The notes below the pieces were generated by a model, which was not told where the DNA came from, did no database searches, and saw nothing but the letters and a program-made list of their open reading frames with translations. Shown here one piece after another: positions 50,522 through 58,290 of a stretch of DNA of 64,000 bases. The translations under genes and the position numbers were made by a program. The first letter of the stretch is position 1, and every line of letters starts with the position of its first letter. The stretch covers positions 62,001 to 126,000 of the forward strand of contig NZ_JANQBK010000015.1 of the NCBI RefSeq assembly GCF_025370105.1, in the 5' to 3' direction. Origin of the DNA: Sphingomonas hylomeconis. GTDB taxonomy: Bacteria; Pseudomonadota; Alphaproteobacteria; Sphingomonadales; Sphingomonadaceae.

Positions 50522-51958
50522 ATGACCCCGCTTACCTTATATAACAGTCTCTCGCGCAGCCTCGAGACGTTCACGCCGATCGATCCCGCCAACGTGCGCG
50601 TCTATTCGTGCGGCCCGACCGTCTACAATTACGCGCACATCGGCAATCTGCGCGCGTACATCTTTACGGATACGCTGAGCCGCGTCCTGACATGGAAACG
50701 CTATCCGCTGACCCATATCATCAACATCACCGATGTCGGCCACCTGACCTCCGATGCCGATGCCGGCGACGACAAGATGGAGGCCGCCGCCAGGGCCAGC
50801 GCGCAGAGCATCTGGGACATCGCCGCGCATTACACCGCGGCGTTCAAGCAGAACCTGGAAGACCTGCATATCCGCGCGCCCAGCGCCTTCCCGCTCGCCA
50901 CCGATCACATTGCCGAAATGATCGCCTTTGGCGAAAAGATCGCCGACCATTGCTACCAGCTCGACAGCGGGCTCTATTTCGACACCAGCACGGTGCCCGA
51001 TTACGGCCACCTTGCCGGCATCCGCGAGGATGAGCGCGAGGGCCGCATCGACCCCGTCGCCGGCAAGCGTCATCCGCAGGATTTCGCGATCTGGCGCAAA
51101 AGCGAGCCCGGCGAGAACCGCCAGATGGAATGGGATTCCCCCTGGGGCCGCGGCGCGCCGGGCTGGCATCTCGAATGCTCGGTGATGAGCCAGAAATATC
51201 TCGGCGCCAGCTTCGACATCCATACCGGCGGAATCGATCACCGCGAGATCCACCACCCCAACGAAATCGCGCAGAATCAGGCACATTGCGACTGCGCGGA
51301 TACCGGCGCGCGCTTCTGGATGCACAACAACTTCCTGGTCGAACGGTCTGGAAAGATGAGCAAATCCGGCGGCGGCTTCACCACGCTGCAGACGCTCGTC
51401 GATCTCGGCGTACACCCGCTCGCCTACCGCCTCATGTGCCTGCAGGCGCATTACCGCAGCGAGCTGGAATTTAGCCTGGAAAACCTCGCTGCCGCGTTCA
51501 CGCGATTGAAGCGGCTGGTGATCGTCGTTCAGGCGCTGCAGGCCAAGGTAGCAAACACCGCTGATGGCGAGATCGAGGAACCGTGGAACAGCCCGTGGCT
51601 CGACCAGCTCGACGCCGCGGTATCGGACGATCTCAACACGCCCCGCGCGCTGCCGCTGCTCGATGAAATGCTGGCCGACAAGAAGCTGAAACCGGGCGAG
51701 CGCCTCGCCCTGCTGGCGCGGTTCGATGAGCTGCTGGGCCTCGATCTCGCCACCCTGCCCCGCGCCGAGCTGCGCTTGCGCCCGGCCAGCGCCACGCTGA
51801 GCGACGCGGAGATCGACGCGCAGCTTGCCGCGCGCCGCGACGCGCGCGCCGCCAAGGACTTCGCCCGCTCGGACGCGATCCGCGACGCGCTGGCCGCGGC
51901 GGGCGTGGAAGTGATGGACGGGGATCCCCTGGTCTGGGATTGGAAGCTGGCGCTCTAG
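50522..51958 (+). CDS. cysS: Cysteinyl-tRNA synthetase
   Basis: Charges tRNA-Cys. It is 478 residues. The class-I HIGH-like motif is in YNYAHIGNLRAYIFTDTL, zinc ligands lie in YSCGPTVYNY and later Cys/His (LECSVMS and DHREIHHPNEIAQ), and the KMSKS loop is SGKMSKSGGGFTTLQ. The C-terminal helical bundle is normal. ATG 50522 comes after a GGCTTTT/AAAAGCC hairpin-like stretch. It stands alone, convergent with an acyltransferase gene. Confidence 0.98.
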   Translation: MTPLTLYNSLSRSLETFTPIDPANVRVYSCGPTVYNYAHIGNLRAYIFTDTLSRVLTWKRYPLTHIINITDVGHLTSDADAGDDKMEAAARASAQSIWDIAAHYTAAFKQNLEDLHIRAPSAFPLATDHIAEMIAFGEKIADHCYQLDSGLYFDTSTVPDYGHLAGIREDEREGRIDPVAGKRHPQDFAIWRKSEPGENRQMEWDSPWGRGAPGWHLECSVMSQKYLGASFDIHTGGIDHREIHHPNEIAQNQAHCDCADTGARFWMHNNFLVERSGKMSKSGGGFTTLQTLVDLGVHPLAYRLMCLQAHYRSELEFSLENLAAAFTRLKRLVIVVQALQAKVANTADGEIEEPWNSPWLDQLDAAVSDDLNTPRALPLLDEMLADKKLKPGERLALLARFDELLGLDLATLPRAELRLRPASATLSDAEIDAQLAARRDARAAKDFARSDAIRDALAAAGVEVMDGDPLVWDWKLAL

Positions 51959-52049
51959 CCGAGCACAGTCGCCCAACCGCCGTCATTCGGCATGCGATCG
52001 GCGATCCCACGCTGGTTGTGACCGCAGGCGGCGCGTACCGGCGCTTGCG

Positions 52050-53147
52050 TCAGATCACGACGGTACTCTCGGGCGCCCGCAGCCGCGTGTGCGCCCAGCG
52101 CGTGATCAGGTTGCGGCACGGCGCTTCGACCAGAAGATAGGTCAGGATCGAAACCAGCACGCACAGGACCAGCCCGATCGCGAACGCCGCCAACGCGACC
52201 GGCAGTTGCGTCAGCGGCACGTGCAGCTTGCCCAGCACGGCGTAATACACCGTCTGCACGAGGCCGTGCGTCATATACAGGCTGTAGGAAGCCTCGCCCA
52301 GGAACACGAGCCGTCCGGAACCGAAAGCGCCCTCCTTGCCCGCCACCGTCTGCTCGGCGCCGATCAGGACGATCAACGCGAAGACCGGCACGTCGAGCAT
52401 CGGATAGGGAGCCAGCACCAGCGCAACGACCATCAGCGGCAGCAGCAGCCACAACGGCGGCACGAACACGCGCGCGGACCACCCCTTCCACAGCACGATG
52501 CCGAGCACGAACAGCGGCATGATGCGGAAGACGCCCATCTCGATCAGCCGGAGCACGGAATGCCCGAACACCGCCTTCGAGAACAATTCGAACACCGCAA
52601 ACAGCACGATCGATATCGCCACCCAGGTCCTTGCGCCGAACCTCGGTGACAGCACGGCCCGAGCGATAAACGGAAACAGCAGATAAGCGGCGAACTCGGC
52701 GCTGATCGACCACGCCGGCAGGTTGAACGCGGGCCTGACGAAGGGGAACCAGGTCGAGATCAGCAGCAGATTGGGCACGAACTGGCGCAGGTCGTATTTG
52801 GCGGCATTGTTGATCTGCACGCCCAGCAGGTGTGCGCCGATGAAGAACGCCAGCGATCCGAACAGCGCCAGGACATGCACGGGATACAGCCGGGCGAGGC
52901 GCTTAACGAGAAAGCTGCGCAACACGAACCTACCTGACGCGAGCTGTCCGCCATAGACGTGCGCCAGGATGAAGCCGCTGAGGATGAAGAAGAAATCCAC
53001 GGCACGCTGGCCATGCAGGATCGGGTTCATTGCCAGGTAGTCGAGCGGCAACTGGTCGCCGAAGTGGAACAGCACCACCCACAAGGCGGCGAAAAAGCGG
53101 AACGACGTCAGCGATTTCAGATCAGCAATTCTGCCATCGCCTGCCAT
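52050..53147 (-). CDS. OafA/YrhL-type membrane acyltransferase (3)
   Basis: A 365-residue acyltransferase-3 protein. LTSFRFFAALWVVLFHFGDQ holds the catalytic His, then AVDFFFILSGFILAHVYGG, LPAWSISAEFAAYLLFPFI and GEASYSLYMTHGLVQTVYY. About ten membrane helices. ATG 53145-53147 has GGAG six bases upstream. It is divergent from a GT2 gene across 157 bp. Its placement outside the main locus suggests it acts on a second glycan, probably with the GT2 and nucleotidyltransferase genes beside it. Confidence 0.92.
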   Translation of the reverse strand: MAGDGRIADLKSLTSFRFFAALWVVLFHFGDQLPLDYLAMNPILHGQRAVDFFFILSGFILAHVYGGQLASGRFVLRSFLVKRLARLYPVHVLALFGSLAFFIGAHLLGVQINNAAKYDLRQFVPNLLLISTWFPFVRPAFNLPAWSISAEFAAYLLFPFIARAVLSPRFGARTWVAISIVLFAVFELFSKAVFGHSVLRLIEMGVFRIMPLFVLGIVLWKGWSARVFVPPLWLLLPLMVVALVLAPYPMLDVPVFALIVLIGAEQTVAGKEGAFGSGRLVFLGEASYSLYMTHGLVQTVYYAVLGKLHVPLTQLPVALAAFAIGLVLCVLVSILTYLLVEAPCRNLITRWAHTRLRAPESTVVI

Positions 53148-53304
53148 GTTACGCTCCGTACACACCCAACATTGGGTGGTCCCGCATTCACAGCGTGGAC
53201 GCGGCTGTCAAGCACTGGCGCCCGCCAGGTCACACGGGCATGGCGATATACGCGCCGCCATGCGATAGCCGCTGCGCATCACTACGCCGCGCCCCGGGGG
53301 AACC

Positions 53305-54360
53305 ATGACGTCGTTCAGTATCTGCATCCCAAACTACAATTACGAAAAATATGTCGAGCAGACGGTGCGAAGCGCACTGGATCATCCCGAGACCGGCCAG
53401 GTCATTTTCAACGACAACGCCAGCACCGATCGCTCGGTCGAGATCGTTCGCGCGATCGCCGATCCACGGCTGGAAGTGCGCGTCAATCGCTGGAACGTGG
53501 GCTTTGCCGGCAATCTCGATCTCGCCTGCCAGGGTGCGACCGGTGATCGCATCGTCCTGCTGTCGTCGGATGATCTGCTCAATCCCGGGGCGCTCGGCGC
53601 CTATGCGCGGCTGGCGGACGCGCTCGGCGACAAGGCGGATCGCGCCGTGTTCGACGCCACCGCAGACGTCATCGACGGGGACGGGGTGCGCACCGGCAGC
53701 GTCGAGATGAACCGCAAGCTCTGGCACGGCGCGCGGCTCGATGCCGATCTCAGCCGGGCGGTCGGCGGCGATGTGTGGCGGATCGACGCCGCAACACTGC
53801 TGCGCAATTCCGTGCTGCTGCTGCGCTCGCCGTTCCAGTTCGCCTCGACCTGCTATTCGCGCGGTCTGTTCGATAGCGTCGAGGGATTCCATGCGGTTCG
53901 GCTGAGCGGACCGGACAAGTTCCTCAACTGGAAGCTGCTCGCCGTCGCCGACGAAGCATTCCACGTCGATCTGCCGCTGGTCAGCTACCGCTGGCACAAT
54001 CAGAACCAGTTTTCGGTGCAGACCAGTCAGCGTTCGCTGCGGCACATGACCGACCAATATGTCAGTACCTTCGACACTCCGCCTGAGATCCTCGCCCGCG
54101 CCAAGGTGGACAATGCCACGCTGGCCGCCGCTTTCATCGAACAGGATGTCGCCCTTCGCGGATTGAAGCTGCTCGCCGAAGGCCGGCGCGACGAGGCGCA
54201 GCGCGGCGTGTGGCTAGGCTATGCCGCCTATCCGCATCTGGCACGGCGCAACCGCAAGGTGCGGCTGCTCCAGGGGCTGCTGGCAATGGGGCCGGTCGGA
54301 GGCTTCGCCGCCCGGAAGGCGCTCGATCGCGCGATGCGGCGGTGGCAACAGCCCGGCTGA
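53305..54360 (+). CDS. GT2 glycosyltransferase
   Basis: A 351-residue GT-A enzyme. SICIPNYNYEKYVEQTVRS and VIFNDNASTDRSVEIV form the nucleotide-binding start, and LLSSDDLLNPGALGA is the DxD-like motif (SDD). FLNWKLLAVADE and LVSYRWHNQNQFS are acceptor-side blocks with the WHNQN motif often seen in this clade. It should add a sugar to a glycan from the cytoplasm; donor unknown. Convergent with the nucleotidyltransferase operon, separated by the hairpin at 54365-54391. Confidence 0.92.
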   Translation: MTSFSICIPNYNYEKYVEQTVRSALDHPETGQVIFNDNASTDRSVEIVRAIADPRLEVRVNRWNVGFAGNLDLACQGATGDRIVLLSSDDLLNPGALGAYARLADALGDKADRAVFDATADVIDGDGVRTGSVEMNRKLWHGARLDADLSRAVGGDVWRIDAATLLRNSVLLLRSPFQFASTCYSRGLFDSVEGFHAVRLSGPDKFLNWKLLAVADEAFHVDLPLVSYRWHNQNQFSVQTSQRSLRHMTDQYVSTFDTPPEILARAKVDNATLAAAFIEQDVALRGLKLLAEGRRDEAQRGVWLGYAAYPHLARRNRKVRLLQGLLAMGPVGGFAARKALDRAMRRWQQPG

Positions 54361-54364
54361 GCCA

Positions 54365-54391
54365 TTATCCCCGTCGCGGCGACGGGGATAA
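54365..54391. repeat. Perfect hairpin between convergent genes
   Basis: TTATCCCCGTCG (54365-54376) and its exact complement (54380-54391) around CGG. It fills most of the 35-bp gap between two convergent stops. Its ATCCCCG...CGGGGAT core is shared with the hairpin at 10205-10234. It may end transcription on both strands although T-runs are short. Confidence 0.6.
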
Positions 54392-54395
54392 CCGT

Positions 54396-55451
54396 TCAGA
54401 AATTGCCCTCGATCTTCTCGAACAGATTGGGATCGGCGGGATCCACCTCGAACGAGCGCGACGTCTCGAACGGCAGCGAGCTGTCGGGTGACGTCACAAG
54501 GTTCCACTGGGCTACGCCGCATCCCATCAGCAACGGGCCCGGCGGCAGGCCCAGTCCGGCGATCGCATCGCGCGTCATCGATTCCAGTTCGGGCGGCCGG
54601 ATCGACAGGTAGATCATCGCGTGCCCCGCCTCGCCCAAATGCCGCACCGTCTTGGCGGCGTGGTCGTGCGGCTTCACCTGGTCGAAGCCCGGCGCAAAAT
54701 GCTGCGAACCGCGCTCGAACAGGAACCCGTCGATGCTGACGAAATACAGCTTCTGGCTGTTCAGCTTCTGGCGCCATTCGTGCACTGTGCCCCAGTCGCG
54801 ATAGCCTTTGACGCGCCGGATCTTGAACGGCGTTTCACCCTGGATCATGAACGATATGATCTCGGAGATATACAGTTCCTTCGGCTGCACTGTCGGGATC
54901 GCCGAGATTTCCTCGAACGTCGCCATGAATGCCTTTGGATCGGTAAAGAAGTACCCGCCGACGCTGAACAGGTCGGAGATCACTTTCTTCTCGCGGATCG
55001 ACAGGACCACATCGTCATGGTCGACCTGCGTGTAGCTCTTGTTGCGCGGGTTGATATAGTCGAAGTCGTTGAGCGACGCGACCGAGACGTAATTGTACGG
55101 CGCATCGACCGGCGACAGCGTGAAGCAATTGTCCGAATCCTTGACCAGGAAGGATTCGTTGAGGCCGGTCATGCGGATCGTTTCCGCCACCGTTTCGGAC
55201 TGGCTCTGCGTTTGCTGCGGCAGGATCACGGTCTCGATGCGGCGGCCAAAGGCGCGTTCGATGCCGGCGCGCGCATCGAACCGGTCCTCATGCTCCTTCA
55301 AGATGGTGATGATCACGTCAGCGACGTCGACTTCGAGCGCCTCCACGGCGCGCACCACCATCGGCACGCCGTCATGATCGGGCAGCATCCATTTGGGCGC
55401 CATGTTGGGATATCGGCTGGATCTCCCCCCGCACGGGACGATGACTTTCAT
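54396..55451 (-). CDS. Nucleotidyltransferase fused to a degenerate HAD-like domain
   Basis: A 351-residue two-domain protein. Residues 1-about 230 are a sugar-phosphate-type nucleotidyltransferase: PCGGRSSRYPNMAPKWMLP (loop plus Lys), SFLVKDSDNCFTLSPVDA (metal Asp) and GYRDWGTVHEWRQ. From about 235 a HAD-like domain follows: YFVSIDGFLFERGS where active HADs have DxDG, so the nucleophile Asp is replaced by Ser while the second Asp stays; motif II is MIYLSIRPPEL and GLGLPPGPLLMG follows. I see no later acidic motif. The first domain should make an NDP-activated compound; the second may bind ligand without phosphatase activity. It lies 3 bp after the APH-like gene. Confidence 0.82.
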   Translation of the reverse strand: MKVIVPCGGRSSRYPNMAPKWMLPDHDGVPMVVRAVEALEVDVADVIITILKEHEDRFDARAGIERAFGRRIETVILPQQTQSQSETVAETIRMTGLNESFLVKDSDNCFTLSPVDAPYNYVSVASLNDFDYINPRNKSYTQVDHDDVVLSIREKKVISDLFSVGGYFFTDPKAFMATFEEISAIPTVQPKELYISEIISFMIQGETPFKIRRVKGYRDWGTVHEWRQKLNSQKLYFVSIDGFLFERGSQHFAPGFDQVKPHDHAAKTVRHLGEAGHAMIYLSIRPPELESMTRDAIAGLGLPPGPLLMGCGVAQWNLVTSPDSSLPFETSRSFEVDPADPNLFEKIEGNF

Positions 55452-55454
55452 GGG

Positions 55455-56342
55455 TTATCTCTCCACTGACCGTTCATGCTGGTCCAGAAAGGTCGCCAGC
55501 CGGTGTTCGACGAATGCGGTGTCCGCAGCCGATTTGGCATATGGCAGGATCCGCGCGAAGACGAGCGCCAGCATCAGATAATGGTGCGACGCATAGCCCG
55601 GATCCATCGCCCGCGCCGCGGCGAACAATTGCTGGCGCAGATCCCAGCTCAACGCGATCGGCAGGCGCTTGCCGCGGTGCTGAAACCAGCGGCCTTCGAG
55701 ATCCTGGAAAAGCTTGGCCAGATCGTTCCAGTAATGATCGAACGGCGAATCGATCGTATCGATCAGCGTGATCGAGCCATCCCCCGCGACAATGATGTTC
55801 TCCAGCGTCAGGTCACCATGAGCCACGGTGGCAGGCAACGCCGTCGGTGCAGAGCGAAAGTGAAGTTCCAGGCGATCCAGTGTGGCGTGATCGGCTGTGC
55901 CCAGCCGGGTCTTGATCTCGTCGATCTTGTGCTTCGCCGCCGCCGCCACATCCACGGTGGCGTCCGACACGCCGAGCGATGCCAGCCGCTCGACCACGCC
56001 GTGCACCTTGGTGATGAACGCGCGCTGCTGCGCGCGACTGGCATCGAACAGGAACGTCACGCCATCACGCCCCGGCGCGAAGCTCATATCGAACCAGTAG
56101 CAATCGTCCGCCACGCCATCGCGATCGATCGCCGGCACCCGGGCAACGCCGTCGAGCCAGCGCTCGAGATCGCCCTGCCGCGTCGCCTGACGGCGTAACC
56201 GCTCGCTATTGCCAGGCTGCTCGGCCACCTTGCGGACGAACTGGCGGCCGGCATCGTCGCGGATCAGCGCGATCAGCGCCCCTGAGAACCCTGATAGCGG
56301 CAGGATGCTGCGGCAATCGGCAAAGGCGGGATGGTCGATCAA
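55455..56342 (-). CDS. APH/choline-kinase-like phosphotransferase
   Basis: A 295-residue protein of the aminoglycoside phosphotransferase/choline kinase fold. The catalytic Brenner motif is AHGDLTLENIIV (HxDxxxxN) and the metal Asp is in LIDTIDSPFDHYWND. The Lys region of the N-lobe is GRQFVRKVAEQ. It would phosphorylate a small hydroxylated metabolite. The start is TTG 56340-56342, which overlaps the HAD gene's stop (TTGA). Kinase and nucleotidyltransferase neighbours suggest an activation pathway ending in an NDP-linked group. Confidence 0.83.
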   Translation of the reverse strand: MIDHPAFADCRSILPLSGFSGALIALIRDDAGRQFVRKVAEQPGNSERLRRQATRQGDLERWLDGVARVPAIDRDGVADDCYWFDMSFAPGRDGVTFLFDASRAQQRAFITKVHGVVERLASLGVSDATVDVAAAAKHKIDEIKTRLGTADHATLDRLELHFRSAPTALPATVAHGDLTLENIIVAGDGSITLIDTIDSPFDHYWNDLAKLFQDLEGRWFQHRGKRLPIALSWDLRQQLFAAARAMDPGYASHHYLMLALVFARILPYAKSAADTAFVEHRLATFLDQHERSVER

Positions 56343-57013
56343 CGCGCGCCCTGCCCGGCCAGCAGCAATCGCCCGGCCACCACATCGATCACATCGACCC
56401 CTGCGGCGATTGCCGATGCGATACCGTCCGGGTGATCCTCGAACGCCAGGCAGGCCGAGGGCGCGAGCCCCATCGCATGGCACGCGGTCGCATACGGCTC
56501 AGGATCCGGCTTGCCGTGGGTCACGTCGTCGCCGCTGATCAACGCCGTGATCCGCTCCCTGAGGCTGATCGAACGCAGAATGTTCTCGGCGCCGTCGCGA
56601 TTGCCCGACGTAACGATGGCGATCGCGATATCCGCCGGGGCCTGGCGGATAAGACCTGCCGTCGCGAGTTCCGTCGGCCTCGACGATGCCAAGATGTCCT
56701 GCAGAAAATGCTTCTTGCGCGCATGCAGCTGCGCAAAGTCCGGAAGCGCGGCCGGATCCAATCCTGCCGCCTGTGCAAACAGCGGGACGGTCACGCGCGC
56801 CGGCGGACCAACATGCGCGTCGAAATCAGCCCGGCTCAGCGTACCGCCCAGTTCGGCAAACAGCATCGCATAGGCGCGATGATGCAGCGCCATGCTGTCC
56901 ACGACCGTGCCGTCCAGGTCGCACAGCCAGCCGGCTCGCGGTCCGGCCGCGCGCACCGCATCGCCAAGGGAACCCGCAAGCCGCGCCGATTCTTCGATAG
57001 CTGAAATGATCAA
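56339..57013 (-). CDS. HAD-superfamily phosphatase/phosphomutase
   Basis: A 224-residue beta-phosphoglucomutase-like HAD protein with all motifs: DLDGTVVDSM (I), IVTSGNRDGAEN (II), GKPDPEPYATA (III, Lys) and FEDHPDGIASAIAAG (IV). The cap domain lies between I and II. The start is TTG 57011-57013, preceded by a G-rich stretch; no better start lies within the first 40 codons. First gene of the three-gene operon HAD-APH-nucleotidyltransferase. It may provide the phosphatase missing from the degenerate HAD domain in the third gene. Confidence 0.87.
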   Translation of the reverse strand: MIISAIEESARLAGSLGDAVRAAGPRAGWLCDLDGTVVDSMALHHRAYAMLFAELGGTLSRADFDAHVGPPARVTVPLFAQAAGLDPAALPDFAQLHARKKHFLQDILASSRPTELATAGLIRQAPADIAIAIVTSGNRDGAENILRSISLRERITALISGDDVTHGKPDPEPYATACHAMGLAPSACLAFEDHPDGIASAIAAGVDVIDVVAGRLLLAGQGAR

Positions 57014-57170
57014 GTTCCCCGCCCGCCTGCCCGCTTAGGCCCTGCGCACGCCTATTGTCGCAGAAGTTGCGCGAAGGAAACCCGGAAATGGCGGCGGGTG
57101 TCCTCGACAGGAACAGTGCCTGCGTCGCGCGCGCCCTTCCACCGCTACGCCGATTTTGGTAAAAAAGCGG

Positions 57171-58106
57171 ATGAAGCTTCTCCTCCCCGCCCTCGCCCGC
57201 CCGCTGCTCGAACCGCACCTTCCGCCCGGGCTCGACATCGCCTGGTTCGCCAACCACGACGAGGCCAATGCGATGGTCGCGGATGCGGACATCGCCTGGG
57301 TCGATCAGATGCGGCCGGAATGGACCGCGGAGACGATTGGCAGGGGCGTGAAGCTCAAATGGCTGAGCACGATCTATGCCGGGATCGATTCCTTTCCGCT
57401 CGCCGAGCTCAGGCAGCGCGGCACGATCCTGACCAACGGCACCGGGATCAACGCGATCGCCGTGGCGGAGTATACCGTCCTCGGCATCCTCGCTGCCGCC
57501 AAGCGCTATGACGAGGTGGTGCGCATTGCTGACAGGAAGGAATGGCCCAGCGACGCGCCCGGCAAGGTCGAGCTTTACGAGACGCGCGCGCTGATCGTCG
57601 GCATGGGCACGATCGGCCGGATGATCGCCGATCGCCTTTCCGCGTTCGGCGTGTCGGTAACCGGCGTCACGCGCTCCGGGCGGGACGGCACGCTCACCCC
57701 CGATCAGTGGCAGGCGCAACTCGGCGCGTTCGACTGGGTGATCCTTGCCGCCCCCTCGACCGACGCGACCAAGGCGATGATCGGCACGGACGAACTGGCA
57801 GCGATGCAGCGCAGCGCCTGGCTGATCAACATCGCGCGCGGCGACATGGTCGATCAGGACGCGCTGATCGCGGCCCTCACCGCGCGGCGCATCGCCGGCG
57901 CGTTCCTCGATACGGTCGACCCCGAGCCACTGCCGGCGGATCATCCGCTCTGGGGCGCACCGAACGTGCTCCACTCGATGCACCTTTCAGGGCGGAGCCA
58001 GACCAAGATGTTCCAGCGCGCCGCGGCACTTTTCGTGACGAACCTCGACGCCTATCTGGCCGGCGCGCCGATGCAGAACGTGGTCGATCTTGAGGCTGGG
58101 TATTAA
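57171..58106 (+). CDS. D-2-hydroxyacid dehydrogenase
   Basis: A 311-residue NAD(P)-dependent dehydrogenase of the D-isomer family. GMGTIGRMIADRLSAFG is the Rossmann loop; the catalytic Arg is in INIARGDMVDQDAL, the Glu in DTVDPEPLPADHPLW and the His in LHSMHLSGRS. The position of the last residues fits the family, but the substrate pocket is not diagnostic. I chose ATG 57171 (MKLLLPAL) over an in-frame TTG five codons earlier. It is divergent from the HAD-APH-nucleotidyltransferase operon across about 157 bp, so a shared pathway is possible but unproven. Confidence 0.9.
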   Translation: MKLLLPALARPLLEPHLPPGLDIAWFANHDEANAMVADADIAWVDQMRPEWTAETIGRGVKLKWLSTIYAGIDSFPLAELRQRGTILTNGTGINAIAVAEYTVLGILAAAKRYDEVVRIADRKEWPSDAPGKVELYETRALIVGMGTIGRMIADRLSAFGVSVTGVTRSGRDGTLTPDQWQAQLGAFDWVILAAPSTDATKAMIGTDELAAMQRSAWLINIARGDMVDQDALIAALTARRIAGAFLDTVDPEPLPADHPLWGAPNVLHSMHLSGRSQTKMFQRAAALFVTNLDAYLAGAPMQNVVDLEAGY

Positions 58107-58124
58107 CGCACTACCGCTCAGACG

Positions 58125-58211
58125 GTCATCCTGAACTTGATTCAGGATCCATCGCGCCTCGGTGACGATCTGCATCGAGGCACAATGGATCCTGACTTTC
58201 GTCAGGATGAC
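58125..58211. repeat. Nested inverted repeat, REP-like
   Basis: Outer arms GTCATCCTGA (58125-58134) and TCAGGATGAC (58202-58211) enclose inner arms CAGGATCCAT (58143-58152) and ATGGATCCTG (58185-58194). Each half is also a hairpin (CCTGAACTTGATTCAGG and CCTGACTTTCGTCAGG). The layout is that of a dispersed palindromic element; similar units are, to my recollection, common between sphingomonad genes. Confidence 0.7.
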
Positions 58212-58231
58212 GGCATTGGCAGCAACGCCAA

Positions 58232-58248
58232 TTACCCCATCAGGGAAA
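58232..58248. promoter_or_regulatory. Operator-like half of a tandem pair (imperfect)
   Basis: TTACCCCATCAGGGAAA, an imperfect inverted repeat TTACCC-N5-GGGAAA. It shares its first ten bases with the perfect copy at 58265-58281. Centres are 33 bp apart, close to three helical turns, so both sites would lie on the same DNA face. Confidence 0.6.
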
Positions 58249-58264
58249 ATCGCGCTTGCCGCAC

Positions 58265-58281
58265 TTACCCCATCCGGGTAA
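58265..58281. promoter_or_regulatory. Operator-like palindrome before the HTH-DAHP synthase gene
   Basis: A perfect inverted repeat TTACCC-CATCC-GGGTAA (17 bp) nine bases upstream of the first start codon at 58291. Position and symmetry suit a dimeric HTH regulator; the gene's own N-terminal HTH domain is the obvious candidate binder. Binding is inference. Confidence 0.65.
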
Positions 58282-58290
58282 AGCGGCCCC

